Source: Hybos culiciformis
Lineage: Eukaryota > Arthropoda > Insecta > Diptera > Hybotidae
Direction: 5' to 3'
DNA: 64,000 bases
Assembly: GCA_964007475.1 (NCBI GenBank)
Contig: OZ023273.1
Coordinates: 5,680,176-5,744,175, forward strand
Positions 12,396-27,000 of this stretch are shown here, piece by piece. A program made the translations under genes and the position numbers. Position 1 is the stretch's first letter. The number at the start of each line of letters is the position of its first letter. Under the pieces are notes generated by a model. It was not told where the DNA came from. It did no database searches and saw only the letters and a program-made list of their open reading frames with translations.

Positions 12396-13755
12396 CTGAG
12401 ATTGATTATAGACAGTTTTAGAAATCTCGTTAGGGTCACTTATAGTGTTTTATAAATTTGTACCTTATAAAGGTTTCTACAAAACCACCGTCATCACCAT
12501 AATTTTAAGATGTTTTCAAGATGGATGAAATTTACTATATAACTATGAGATGTACGGACCTACGTCAATTATATAATTTTGGCGCCCTAAAATTGAAATC
12601 ATTTAACAAAGTTTATTGGTAAATATTGTCAATAAAAATTTTCGTAATAATTTTGTTGAATTATAAATTTCCCTATTTTCATCATCATTCATATGTACAT
12701 ATATTTATAAAAAACATACTATGTATATAATACAAAAATATACTTAATAATAAATAAAATTAATTTTATTATTTTGTGATTTATTTATTTTACTTGATTT
12801 ACGTTTGACTTTTGATAATATTTTATAAACTTATGAAACTGCACTTAAGAAGAGGACTAAAATAAAATAAAAAAATAAATAACTTTAAATATTATATAAT
12901 GTTCATTATAAATATTTAACGATTTTATACCAATAAAATTTTAAAATTATGAAAATTATAAACTATTTGAAAATGAACCAAAATTAAAAACTTTATCTGA
13001 AAATTACTTTAATAAATTAAACAAAAACTATATTCCCTTTCAATATTAAAATTGTCAAAAAAATTATTTCATTTTTATTAAATAAAACTTTTGTGAATTA
13101 AAAATTTATACATATATATTATTAAAAAACTTTTAACAAATTAGTTTTTAAAATTATGTTAATTTTTCATTTATAAAATCTCTTTTCTGCAAAAAAATTA
13201 ATTCAATTTTATGATATTTTTAATTTCAAAATTTATTTTTTATTTAATTTTAATTTTAAAATTCTAGCTTGTTTGCTTTTTATATATAATATCAAAATTT
13301 TGAATTATTCATAATTTCGAAGATTGAGCGTTCAACACAAGAAATATCGAATAGGATACGATTTTAAGTTCGTCTAAATAAAAAAATTAAAAAAACATCA
13401 TTTTCGGTAAAGATATAATTAATTATAAATTATAGGAAAATTAAAAAAAAATTTAAACACAAAAAAGCTTCATAGTTGGTTAAGTTAGAGTGGCCACCTG
13501 CTTCACATAGGCCTAAAAGTATATAGCGATACTAAGTATTTTAATTTGGATCCCAAGAAATAAACTCTGAGTATATTAAAACCCTAATTGAATTTTATTT
13601 TTTAAAAGTTTCTAAATCCGAAGCTTAAGAACCAAAACTTGAATTTTATTAGCCGAACTACCACCGCCAATTTCAGTCTTGTGTAAATATATATAGAAAT
13701 ATAAATATATATAGAAATATAGAAAACTATAAAGCAACTACTTTCTCTTAGTGCA
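12396..13755. other. A/T-rich non-coding DNA
   Basis: No gene recognised. A GC-richer patch lies at about 13490-13520. Confidence 0.55.
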
Positions 13756-13838
13756 TATTGATTTGTGTAAGGGTGGGCGGTGAGTGTGTGAGCATTTCTA
13801 TAAAAAGTGGGTAGCAAAAAAAGGTTTGGGAACCTATG
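13756..13838 (-). mobile_element. Solo hAT-like transposon terminus
   Basis: On the minus strand the patch starts CATAGGTTCCCAAACC, then a T run, then CTACCCACTTTT and further CACCGCCCACC. This is close to the common hAT terminal layout (CAGTGGTTCCCAAAC, T run, C-rich stretch). The supposed element edge is at 13838. No partner end or 8-bp target duplication was found. An 83-codon minus-strand frame across it (13602-13853) is a by-product of the patch. Confidence 0.42.
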
Positions 13839-14659
13839 GTTTATATTATACATTTATTCAGTATGATATTGAATAATAATGAATTTGATCACAATATTTT
13901 TCAAATTATAGACGATTTTTATTAAAAGACAAAACTGTTCCAAACTCATTATTATCATGCCAAAATTTAGAAGTAAAAAAAAATCAGCTTTAACAATTCT
14001 TATTTTTAAGAGCTGTCATTATTTATTTAAATTTTTTATTTTGTTCTCGATGTCATAATTACATCATTTAATGTAATATTATTAAAATTAAAAGCCAATT
14101 TATTTAAAAAATAATTTTTAATCTATTAAAGTGTTATTTTGTTTTATAATAATATTTTCAAACTCTTGACATCACTTTTAAAGTTAACAATTAAATTTTC
14201 TTAAAAATTTTATACACAAAAGGTCAACCCATTTTTCATTCATTTTTATTTTTTTTTTTTTCTTCCAAAAAAAATTTTCCACCATCCAAGCCTTTACAAA
14301 GAATTTTTAAATGTTTTCATTTAACAAAACTACATAAACTTTGTTATTCTAAAGTCTTAATTAGTCATTAAAATATAATTAATATTTATTATTATTATAA
14401 AGCGAAAAATGAATAGAAAGTTGAAAATTATTAAAAATTTAAATTGTATTTTAATTTTTTATGCACAAAGAAAATATTTTGTATAAAATATGGGAAGGGT
14501 TTAAGAAGTTTTACGACTTTAATTGTTAAAAAAAACAACAACAACAAAAATTAAATACTTAAATTACGAGGCCCGATTAAATGTTGTTAATTTAAATAGT
14601 AAAAAATAAGTTGTTGGGACGATGTGAGTAAGTTCTCAGATTTTTTTATATTTTTGAAC

Positions 14660-14889
14660 AGTAGATATAAGTCATGAAAGCAAACATTTATATTCCCTCA
14701 GGAAACTTATAAAATTCTATAGCTTTTTATTATTATTTAAATTTAAAGAATACTTTTACTTGAAACAACAATTCAACAATCTTTTAATAAATAAAAGTAT
14801 TCTTAAATAAAAAAAAAAAAGAATTTCATAAGTTTCCTTTGGGAATATATAAAAATTGCTTTCAAGTTTCATTATATATACTTTCTACT
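14660..14889. mobile_element. MITE-like inverted-repeat element (~230 bp)
   Basis: Two arms pair imperfectly. The left arm at 14676-14717 reads GAAAGCAA, TATTCCC, AGGAAACTTAT, AAATTC. The right arm at 14822-14864 is its reverse complement with a few changes. Inside are a second nested pair, AAGAATACTTTTA and TAAAAGTATTCTT. Outside, AGTAGA (14660) and TCTACT (14884-14889) may be the true ends. No coding capacity. The family is not recognised. Confidence 0.65.
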
Positions 14890-17800
14890 ATGTACATATA
14901 ATACAGATAAAGATATATCACAATATATAATCTTGAATCTTAATCAAAAACATCTCATAAAAATCTCTAAAAATATGACAACCTATTGTCTCACTTTTCT
15001 CATTTAATTATCTCATAACTAATTTTCTGAATAAGAAATAAAATAATAAATTGCATGATGTCACAGCCAATACATACATAATGTCCAAGAAACTTCTTCT
15101 CTCAACTTTTCGATAATTTCTTATTATTTGATCATTCTTATATTTCGATTAAAAAAAAGTTTATTTTTAAATTAAAATATGGACAAGACATAAAAGAAAA
15201 AAAAATTATAACAAAAACTCTGTGCAGTTTTCTCAATTCTCATAACTCTTCTATAAATTTTACTGTAATTTACAGTCAAATAAAGCTTTTCATAACTTTT
15301 CCTATTGACCCTTTTTGTAATTTCTTTGCTTAAGTTTATGATAAAAGAAAATCTAATTTAAGTAAAAAAAAAAAAAAAAACTTTTTGACTCGTGATTTTT
15401 TCATCAAAAAATTAACTTTAGGTACATAAATATTATTATTATCATTTTTTTAAATATAAATTTTATAGTCATAGTCTTTAAGAAAATATATTTTAATTTC
15501 TTAAGTATTTAATGTTTCTTAAAATGTAACAAAATTTTTAAATTTTTTTTTTTATTTTTATATATTTTTTAAGTGTTTCGTATTTTTATTATGTGTCAAG
15601 TGGCAATTAAAACCAGCCAAAAACAAAGTGAGAATTTGTGAATAATTCCAAATAGTACACAATATACCAAGCAAACAGAGCAAGGGAATAATTTTATTTC
15701 AACATTTTTATTTATAAAACCTGTGAGCACGATTTTTCATCATTTCTTTATTGGAATTAATTTGCATTTTTAATTCAGAAAAAAAAAAGAAGATAAAATC
15801 TAATAATATCTGAGATAATTAAAACCGAAAAAGTGAATAGAGTGAGGATTTAAATTTTAAAATATTTATTTTTAAAGAATAATTATTTCGAAGAAATTTT
15901 AAATTAGAATATTATATAAAATTTAATTTTCCACATTTTAATGTCGCAAATTTAATTCAATAAAAAATGTTGTTATGACAAATTTAATAAACAAGAAGAA
16001 ACGTAAAATAATTAAATTTTACCCTTGACCTTTAGATGCATTGAAAAAATTATTATTCAGAAGAAAAATTTGTGAAACAAGGAAGAAGAGTTTTAAATAA
16101 TTTTAATTTTATTGAATTCACTTTAAGTTATAGTAAAGATACATATTACATAATGAGATGAAGCAAAACTTTTATTGCTTTTTAAGCCTTAAAGAATAAT
16201 TATTATTCTTAAGTTCAAATAGTGCAAAAATAATTAAGTTGGAAACGTCAGCTTATTACCTTTTTCATAAATCCAAATAATTAAACTGAAATTTAAAATT
16301 TACGCTTCTGATGTTAAATTGGCACTTAAAGGGTAATTCCAAGGATACCTTTATGAAATTTCTACATACTTGTATTTTATTTCAAATTTTTTGACAAATG
16401 CAAAGTAGAACAGAAAAACGGGCAATTTTCACTGTCTGCAAACTTAGCTTTTTCTGTCTACAAAAAAAAAGAGACTAAAGAGCATATTATAATACATAGT
16501 TAAAAAATAGCAAAATTAGTTAGAAATAATAAAGCATCATATATGTACCTATACAACAAATTTATAAACTAAATACAAATCATGTTAATAATATAATAAG
16601 AACATTGTATATATAACTAAAAAATTACTTAAAATTATTTTATTTTCAAATATTTTTTCCATAATAAATTAAATGAAATTTTTTTTACAATAAGATAAAT
16701 CAATTCCTAAAATCTTTTAACGATATATTTTTCTTATAGTGATAAAGTTATTTATGTATATTCCAAATTGTTGGAATTATTTAATTCTAGAAGTGATTGA
16801 TTTAGTTCAAATAAAGATATTATTTCTTTATTTATTTGAACAATTCATTTTATTTGTATAATTTTGTAATAAAAGGTAACGAAAATTATTATGGTTAAAC
16901 TTAAGCTTAATCAACTAAAGCAATCTCAGAATAGAAAAATAATATTTTGTATTTGGCTCGTATTAAAATGAACCAAAATTTTAAGCTTAGAATTGTACCG
17001 AATATTCCCTTGATTTCTGATTAGTTCAAGATCGCAATCAAGTATACATCACTAAAGACTAGCATTATTGATCCGAAACACTAAATATGTTTTTTTCTTA
17101 ATTCGACATCTTTAGTTTTATAAGTATTTTAGTGGAGTATACGGACGAATGGACGGACATTGAATGAAAACTTCAATAATATCTATGCATCTGACGTTTT
17201 GACTTATTTGTTCGAAATCAAATTGTTTTATATTGAACACACTAAAACTTTTTCAAAAAAGTTGGAAAATGGAAAATAATATTTTTATTTTAATCAAAAT
17301 TTTATAAAACATTTGATAGTTTTTAGTTCATGATTTGTTTACTTGCTATTTGAATTTTATTTTGTTTACCCCTTCGGATATTACTACATTTACATATATA
17401 TAGGGTATAATACTTTACCAACAAAAAATAGTATGTAATATGTTAAACAATAGAACATTGTAATAGTTACGTTAAAGAAGGAAGTGATGACAAACTAATG
17501 AAATACTGTTAACATTGTGATTGACTTCAGGGCATTATACTTTTTTGTATATGAAAATAAAAAGCAATAAAGAGAAACATAATAAAATATCATGTTATAC
17601 CTATGATATGTTTTGCAAAAAAAAATTTTTTTTTGTTTTTACTTTTTTTCTTAAAATATAAAGAGACAAAAAATAATGTTCTGCATACTATAGAAACTAT
17701 AACTATATGTCAGAGGTATTAAATAAGCAAATTTTAATTTTAGTTTATAAATGAATTTTTAAATAAAATAGAAATAAATAGGATAGGCCATTCTGTCTAG

Positions 17801-20800
17801 AGGCAATTTAAAAAATAAAATTACATCGATCAAAATTAATAGTTAGAAAGGTTTAGCAGGGCCATCTTAATTCTTAATGTTAACTATATAGTTATAGAAT
17901 TGTTTATATTTATACCTATAGACACAAAGACAGTACCTCAGAGGATTTTCATTCTTGCCGCTACGATGAATAAAAAAAGATATTTAAAAAAAATGTGTTC
18001 AAAAGAAAAAAACAAATCAAAAATAGGATTAGAACTTTTTCATTGCATTTGTAGCTTTTGAAGCTTCTTTCACACTTTTTCAGCGGCAAAAATCAAAGTT
18101 CTTCATTAAACTATTTTGCATATCATCGATTAGCCCAGAAGAAAATAAAATTGTATTGATTGTTGTCAGTTTTTTTGGCTGTAAAAGGAAAGCTTAGGAG
18201 AAAAATAAAATGTTCACAGATTTTATTCTGGATAATACAAAACCACTTAGTTCATTGATCCTATATATTGAAGAAAATATGTTATACCCAAGTATTTTTA
18301 TACTTCGGTATAATATATAATCAAAGTGATGAAGAAATTTTCACACAAAAATCAATAAAAATTAAAATGAATACCAATTCAAGCTGAAAAATGCTGTACT
18401 TTAGAAATTTTTAAAGGAAGAATGGAAAGAAAATTTTTTTTTTAACATTTTATTATCCTTCAATAATAAAGCGATATTTTTATTTTGATCACACTTTTTC
18501 ACATTGAAAAAAAAAAAGAAGTGTTTAAAGTTTTTAGAAATTTTTTTCTATTCGATTATTACAACATGATGAAGTAAGTAATAGAAAATTCATGTAATCG
18601 ACCGTTTTTCATTTTTTTTTTTTTGTTTTTTTTACTTGTGAAAATTTTATATATACATTCTTTATGTCGTATAACTGAAAAGTACATAGGAAAAATGTTC
18701 ATGAATATATACTATTCTTGAATAATAATAATAAAAAAAAAACCAAATTGTTTTGAAACTTTTGAAAGCCTTAAAATAAATTATTCTTAAGAAGTTTTTC
18801 TTATTAAATTCAAGTTAAAGATTTTTTAAGAATTTTTCTTTTCAAGCATAGATACAATTGAAGTCGATTCAAGGTAGAAGGTAGTTATTTGAAGAAATGT
18901 ATTTAAATTTAAAAAGTTTCATATTTTCTTCATATTTCTTTTTATATCTTTTTAATAAAAGTTGATTTTTTCCTGGTGTCACACAAGACACTACTTATTT
19001 AAAGGAAAACCAATTTGCTGCATATTCTTCAACTTTTAAATAACTCAACTCCCATGGTTCCAGCACAGAGCTTTCTGAAAGTATTATTTTCAACCAACTC
19101 ATTTACCAATGGATAGCATTTTTTATTAAGCAATTTCCTAGTTATTAAAAATACACATATCAACCGAAAAAATTGTTGTACATAATCGTTTGTATTTATT
19201 TTTAAATGTACTTGTATATTTAAACATATATTTATACATTAAATATTATTATGAACACTTGGTGCTTGGACTTTATAAAAAAAAAATACCATGAATTTAG
19301 ATTAATTTTAAACATTTTTTCTGTATCGATATTAAAATCTTAAAATATCATTGAATTATTTGGCACATTTGATAATAATACTGCAGTAGGTTGCTGTTTA
19401 AGAAGCATTGTCCATGGATGTAGGTAGTTGTTAAGAAATTTAGCAATCTCAAAAGCAATAGCTATGGTAACCTTCATTTCAGATTTAGGCTAAAAGAGCA
19501 TGAGAAGATATTCCATCGTATTCATATAAACATTTTTATTTTATAAGTTTTAATTAATTTAATAAACTTTAAAAAAATTAATGCTTGCTTACTTGAAAAT
19601 CGTCTCAAAAGTAGTTATATAATAAATGTGTGAAACGGCTTTCATATTGCATTTATGATCTAACTGTTCTATATTTTTTTTCCCAAAACAATCCAAGAGT
19701 TTACTTAAGGTACAAAAAATCTATAATTTTTTTTTAACAATAAACCGAATAAAATTCTAAATATGTAGTAATAAAAATTCAATATAAAAAATAGATACTA
19801 AATATAGTTGTTCTAAAATATTGAAAACAAGCAATATTGAATTTTATTAGATTCTAGTAAAGGTATTATATATAGAAATAATTTCTAATCGAAAGTGATT
19901 ATAATAAAAATGTCAAATAAGTACTTACATGCAGAGCTTCTTGATTACTTATTTCAATATATAAGAAGACGTGAGGAAATTATTCTCTTTCTATTAAATT
20001 AAATTTAAATTTTTTTTTTATCTTTAATTGAAATGAATAGAAAATGTAAGAAACAGGCACCGCCTGGAAATTATATTAGATTTTTGCATTTAAACTTTGA
20101 CATAGAATTAAAGTTAAACTGATATATAAATTTAGATTATAAAATACATATAGTTTCTCTACGTTACTAATCTGATAATATCTATGAAGAAGCTCGAAAG
20201 CGAAATTAATAATGAAGTTGTTTTAATTATCCAATCCAAATTGGGTGAAAACACGTTATGTTGAACGAATAGCCATTTTTGAAGATTTTATGAGAGTTCC
20301 ATTTCAAACTTACAAGGAATACAAACTGGAAAATTATGTACTAATATAATGTGTATGGTTCGAATTATTTAAGTAAAATAAAAAAAAACCGTTCAGGCAA
20401 ATAAATCATAATTTTGAAACTAATAAAAATTAGGTTTTATTCTCATTTTCATAAATTAGTCCAATGGTCGTGGTAACTGAATTGTAGAGGGTTTGCTTTT
20501 CATATATTACTTCTATATTCAAATTGGCCAATTTAAGTGCTTTCGCATAATTTCACTATTTCATCGTATTCTGTCTCAAAATTTTTCTATTCATTTTTAA
20601 AAGAAAATAATAAAATTTTACGAGTTTTTTTGGAAAACTAACATACCATATAATATGTAGGTATCTAATATGTGTTCTATAAAAGCGAAGTTATAGTAAT
20701 ACTACCAAACAATTATAGATGGAATTATTTTTGTGAATTATTTGAGTATGAAAGAAAAGCAGTTGAAAACGGAGAAAAGACTTTTAGAATTTTGTTTTTT

Positions 20801-23515
20801 TTTTATGTTAGTTTGTGCATTCGTCTTTAAAATTATTTTTAATACATATATATATAAATATTTTTTTTAAGTTAAAAATAACCAAGGCAAGCAATGCAAG
20901 AAATTACTATTTATGTACATCTAAAAAAAAATGTTTTTGCATTTTATTATGTTAACGTTTATTTTATTTTTCTATACAAATTCAAATATCATTTGATAGT
21001 TCATTTATATAGAAAATGATGAGTTTTTATTCTGCAGATGTAAAAAAAAAAAATTTAAACCCCTAATGGAAAGTAATATAAAGAATATCTTTATTTTTCT
21101 TTGAAAACTTGAATTTATTAGCAGTAAAAAATTTAACCTCGAAAATAAGCAGTGTTTCCAATTACTTGGTTATGTACTTTGAAGAACAGCCAAATCAGAT
21201 TTTATTTTTATATTTATGTTCAATACTTTTAGAGTAAAAAAAAATATATATCAAAAATATCTTCATGTAAAGTTAAAAACAAAATTGACAAAATGCAAAC
21301 AAACAGTCAACTTCTTCTTATCATTGCATCGAAAATTTTTTTTAAATATTTAAAAAAATGAAGATTAAATTGAATTGAATATTTTCTCTCAAAGTATGTA
21401 AATGGTCAACAATAATTTTTTAAGCTTCTTTAAGATTTAATTAACTTAATCGAAATAAAACTGGTTTATAACTTTTTTATTTATAAATAGTATAGTTAAA
21501 ATAGGAACAGGATACATACATGTATTTCTATTTGACATTATTATTTATAAAATTATTTTATATACAAGAAAAGAACTAACATAGGTAGAAGTAATTTTAA
21601 ATTGTTGAATATATAACTAAACTTTAATTTTATTATAGTAATCTGGTTTTTCAACCGTAAAAGTATATATATTTACTTTTATAATTTGATTACTTAATTG
21701 GGTAAATTAATTTATTGAGCAAATTCTTGAGTTCCTATAACATTGTAAGTTTTAAATAATTTGTTTATAATTTTTTTCTCCCTACCTTACTTAATTTCCA
21801 AAAATTCAAAATTTAGTATCGGGCAAATAAATTATAACTTAAAATTGTAAAAGTTTTAAAGCTTGGGCCAATCCTCTGCGTACAATAAAATTACACCATT
21901 GCAAACGCAAATTATGTATAAGCTTCGGACATTCGAGTTTATTTTTCTTTCAGTTTATTTTTCTTTTGATTAATTTTTGTGGTATGAATAATTTTTGTCT
22001 AGACAGAGTTTTTGTTTTTATTTCTGTCATGCACAATAAAAAAAATTAAAGCTACACTATATTAAAATCCACTATAAATTGATCACCCTTATTTTTATAT
22101 AAACCACAAAATACATTGAAATAATATCAGCGAGAATTTCAATCAATCAAAAAAGTTTCATGTTCAAGATGAACGTTAAATTTTGATAAAGTCCTTATTA
22201 GACTTAAAAGCAAAAATTCCTTTCATTCATTTTTAAATTTATAAAGCTAAAAAGGGTTAGAATTGTGTCTAAAGCTCATCTATTAAAATTAACCCAAATC
22301 TGAAAGAATTTTATAAATTTAATAAATTTTTCTTCTTCATTTTTCTTTCAAAGCTTTCACTTTGATGATGACCAAATGAATCCCTAAAAACCTAAATGAA
22401 ATGAAATTAAGTATATGTTGTTGTCTGTACATAAATTTTTATGTTCTACAAATAATAGTTAAATATATATTTCATATTTATATTTTTGATGTTTTGAATT
22501 AAAATAATAATAAACAAAAAAAAAACGAAAGGTACTGAGACAAATTATTTAACCAGCTCAGGTGATTTATCACAGTTTCCTTCAAATAGTTCTATCTCTC
22601 ATAGTACCTATTTAATCTTGAAAATAAATCCGTTTTATCTCCCTTTTATCTCACACTTACTAATTATACAGAATATTTTAAGCAACAATATTATTAGAGG
22701 TAGAACCAGAATATGGCATCGGCCTTTGGAAAATTAATTCACCAAATGATAGAGAATCTGAACAATTTTTATTGTAAATATATATATAATCGGTATATAT
22801 ATAAACTCGTTATAATTTTTAAGGAGAAAATTCCAGGCAATTAAAAAGAAAAAGAAAAACTTTAAATTAAAATCAAAATTGTGAGTTTTTCCAATATTCT
22901 ACAGAAAGATAATTTTTCGGATACTAAACTTAGATGTTAAATTCAGGAAAATTTTCTTTAAAAGCAATTTTATATAAAATTGGAATCTAAAAGGAAAACA
23001 TTAAACAAACTACTATAGTAAAGTTTTTCTTATAAAACAAAAAAAATAAATTGAAAAAAAAAAAACCTGTACAAAACTTTTTTCCCTTTGAGCATTACAA
23101 ACGAATGAAATAAATCGAAAATGTTACAGAAAGTATTTAAAACTTGATCATCGAATAATTGGGAAGTAATTTTATTTATTTTTATTTGAATTTTTCAACC
23201 AAAGTGTAATAAATATTTTGTACGTAGATTCTCTTTTATGTTGTAGAAATTTTTTTCTAGCAAAATGTCCAAAAAACGAACCTTTGAAAGAAATCTTAAG
23301 ATATAGCAATTAAAAGTGTTTTATACCTAAACTTAGGTTTTAATTTTTAAGATACGTAATTTTTGGTCTTCATCTGTAGCTATCGATATTTTTGAACAAG
23401 AAACAAAATCGATAATACGGCTAATGTATAAAAGATTTTTAACAAGTGAAAAATATTGAAGAAAATAAAAACAGACCAAATGAAACTGAAAATTAGAAAA
23501 TGTTAAAAGCTTATT
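14890..23515. other. A/T-rich non-coding DNA
   Basis: No gene, RNA gene or transposon recognised in 8.6 kb. There are only homopolymer runs and short chance frames. Confidence 0.55.
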
Positions 23516-23909
23516 TTATAAAATTTGTTATTACAACGAGTTGTGTATACACAAAAACACATAGACACGAGTCAATACTTATGTCACGACACCGTTAGGT
23601 CGAGTGATATAATATTGACAAGTGGCTATGACTTTTTGTGTATATACACAACGAGCTGTATAACAAATTTTATTAACATGTTTTGTATACTGTTTATATG
23701 TGCATGTGAGAAGTAGTTGCAATCAATACATTTACAATGCAAAAAATAAACAAAAGTTCAAAATGAAGTAAGTAAATTAAAATTTACTTAATACGGAGAA
23801 TGTAAATAAAATTTACTTAATTAAATAATTAGATGTGTATTGACGCATGTAATATACCATTTACCGAGCTAAATTTACGATTGTAAATACAACTTACCGA
23901 TCACATGCA
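23516..23909. mobile_element. Fold-back element, copy 1
   Basis: It has two modules. The first is a hairpin of about 150 bp (about 23521-23670): the arm AAATTTGTTA ... GTGTATACACAAAAACAC ... GTCAATA ... GTCAC pairs with its inverted copy around a short loop near ACCGTTAGG. The second (23701-23909) is bounded by TGCATGTGA and TCACATGCA. It contains internal AAGTAAA/TTTACTT-type palindromes and a GATGTGT-ATTGACGCATG stem with two mismatches. The same 369-bp layout recurs at 52468-52836. A 63-codon frame over it is not a gene. Confidence 0.85.
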
Positions 23910-23951
23910 ATTAAAATTCTTTTCTTTCTTTTTTAATTCCACACGTAAAGT

Positions 23952-24008
23952 TCCGGGATCCCAAGAATATGTATACATGGAATCGTGGAGTCGTGGAATC
24001 CCGGGATT
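23952..24008. repeat. GC-rich palindrome cluster
   Basis: A CCGGGATCCC box is followed 40 bases on by the 12-bp perfect palindrome AATCCCGGGATT (23997-24008), with TCGTGGA repeats between. It sits about 40 bases past fold-back copy 1. It may be a transposon end; not identified. Confidence 0.7.
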
Positions 24009-27000
24009 TGAAATTCACAGGAAATGAGAAGCCATTTCAAAATGTCTGTGAGCTAATGTGATTATGACAAGTTTTTTCCCAAATAAATAAATAATAAATA
24101 TTGAATATGAAATTTCTCAGATTTTTTTCATTTTAACTTCAATTTCAATATATTATTGCGATTTTATTTTTATTTTTCTACAAAAAATCCGAGTTACATA
24201 ACTAAAAACTTTTTTGTAGTGAAACTCAGAGATCAATATAGCATTTTGAGAGCAAATCCGATAGGAATATTCAGTTCGAAGTATAAACAAACAATTATTA
24301 TGTATAATACATTAAACCTTAATTTTAATATAACAACTCCATCATTTCCTAAGTACATTTTTCCGTAATGTAGAGTTAAATGGATTATTGAATTATCTTC
24401 TTTTACTTTAACAAACGTGCTTTCTAAAGTAAACTCTTTTTTTTATTGAATTACATAATATTTACAAAATAATAATATAATAAATATAAAAAAAAAATGC
24501 GGAAGTCCATTTAGAAATGATGAAGATTAATTACTTTAATATAACTATACTGTAACCAGACTGCATTATTTAATTTCCATCAAAGGAAGACGTTGATTTA
24601 ATTGTTGCTAAAATGATAATATTTACTTAAATTTTTTTTTTTTTTTAACCTTTTTATAATTTAATCGGATAACAATATTCATTAATCATTCGTCGTTTCG
24701 TGAATTAACCTCGAACCTAATATATTTAATCCATCGCACGGTGTCTGTCACGTTTATTATGCTTAATAGTTTATTCACCTAACTTGTAGAGATACCTAAA
24801 TTGTGTAAAACTTTCTGCATACAAATTAATTTATTAGTGATTTATGAAATATTATGAACTCTTTTGAATATTGCCCTGTAAAACACATATTGCGCACAGC
24901 ATGCACAAGTTTTTAAAAAAATGTTATATATTTGCATAATTAATTTAATGTGCTCTTTTTTATTAATATTCTTATATTGTTAATAAAAATTAATACAATC
25001 TATTCTTAACGTCATTCAAAAAAATTATGTAGACATCTAGACGGTAAATGTTTTTATTAATAATACAAAATTAAAATAAATGAAGAAGCGTTTATTGTTC
25101 CATGAAATGTTCATTATTAGTTCTTTGAATTTGGTCGCTTCTTTCACTGATCTTTTTTGTTTCAAAAATAGTTATACTTACGTACATTCAACATTAGTCA
25201 ATATTTTGAGTCTTGCACCGAAGATCCAGAAAACTTTAAACCGAATTCATGTTATTTGAAAAAAAAAAAAAAAAAACACCTAAATAAATTTCTGAATATT
25301 ATTTCTATAATTTTTGTTGGCTTGTCAACTTCGAGTATTGTGAATATACGTGTACATACGAAATATATACGAATTTTTATGTTTCTGGTAAAATACGTTT
25401 CGCATAAAAGTTGGATATTATGAATGAAAGCTTTGCCCCACAAAAGCAGTGAAAAGCTGTATAAAAGAAACCACTATTTTTTCTAATCGACGTTTTTAAA
25501 AACTTATTTGAATTTCATTAATATTAATAAATTTTGAGTCCTTGGAAATGTGTATAGTTTTACTATAAAATAAAGTTATCAAGTTAAGAAACCAAAAACA
25601 AAAACTAAACTTAACTATATAATTAAATTCAGAGATAAATTTACTTTAGAAATCACAAAACTTTAGAAAACTTCTAAAATATTTAAATTCAAAAATTGAT
25701 GATTAAATTATCTTTATATGTAATTCCCTCTATGGCATAGCTATCGTTTATTTTGGTGTAAATATTTTTGTACTACATTATATCAGAAGTTTTAGTGTAT
25801 ATCATTTTATTTTAAGATTTTATAAATCGTGCTTATTTGAATATAAATGCGTATTATATGCACACTAATATGTAGTATAATATAATATAATTTCTCGCCT
25901 CAAACATGGATGGAACGATGTTAGAAAAGGCGACCCCTTTAGCTAAATTTTATTAAAATCCGATGTGTGGTTGGTGATTTTTGAATGATTTGTTTAATAA
26001 CACTTCAGGTCGTGAGTTTTAATGTTTTTTTTTTGAATTTACTATTATTGTTATTTTTAGAACACTATAAGATTCTTGTTGAACCTCATATCATAATAAA
26101 TATATAAATATTCCACAAACTAAATTGAATGAAATTTCCTGAAAGTTGTAATTACCAAAATTAAATTATTCAGTTTGGTCGGGTAAAAATTTTACTCTTT
26201 ACTCTAATCCTATTTTCACATACCTAGGATTTTAGTAAACTCACAGACCAATCAAAACTAGCCTACAAACTATGTTTAGGTCAATTTTTCGATGTCAAAA
26301 TTTCTAGAATATAAACAACCTTTCGATCATAAATTTGATGTAGGTGCTGTAAAATATTATTATTTACCAACTATAAAAATAAAAAAGAACAATTTACAAA
26401 AAAACATAATCTTTTTCAAATTTTCACCTTTTATATTTCACTTAAGCTAGCTAAGATTTTAAAAATATTGACATAAAGTAAACAGAATATTTAACATTTG
26501 ACCTTTGGAAGCAAAGAGGAAAACTGCGAACAAAAGAAATTGTGCAAAAAAACATAGCCTACAGTGTATTTTGGATAATCCTTTCAGTATAATAAAACAT
26601 CAGAAGTGTTGGTTTTTGTTCAAAATTAAAAAATAACAAAAAAAAAAAAAGAAGAAAAATTCAAATTTCCATAAATTTTCAAAAACATAATAATATCTAT
26701 ACACAGACTACATTTCAAAATAAACAAGATATTTATAAGAAAAACTCAGAAAAGAATATTGGATCATAATATTTACTCCAAAAGTGGAGTGGTTATCAAT
26801 ATAGAATTTTGTAGAATTTTCCTAGAATTTCGAGTTTTATGTTAAACGATTTTTTTTTATGGGATTTTCATTTTCACAAAAATAATTAAATTATTTTTAG
26901 TTGTTAAGACTTCAGCTCTACATAGTAGATTGAATTTATTTTGTATTTAAGCTTAAAAAACTTTTTTTAAGAATTATTAAATCAATATTGCTTTACATAT

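Noticed and set aside
13495..13560. Minus-strand frame after an ACTTTTAG acceptor-like site
   Set aside because: Similar 20-30 codon frames follow TAG in several GC-richer patches (for example 17020-17090 on the + strand), so this one is not distinguishable from chance.
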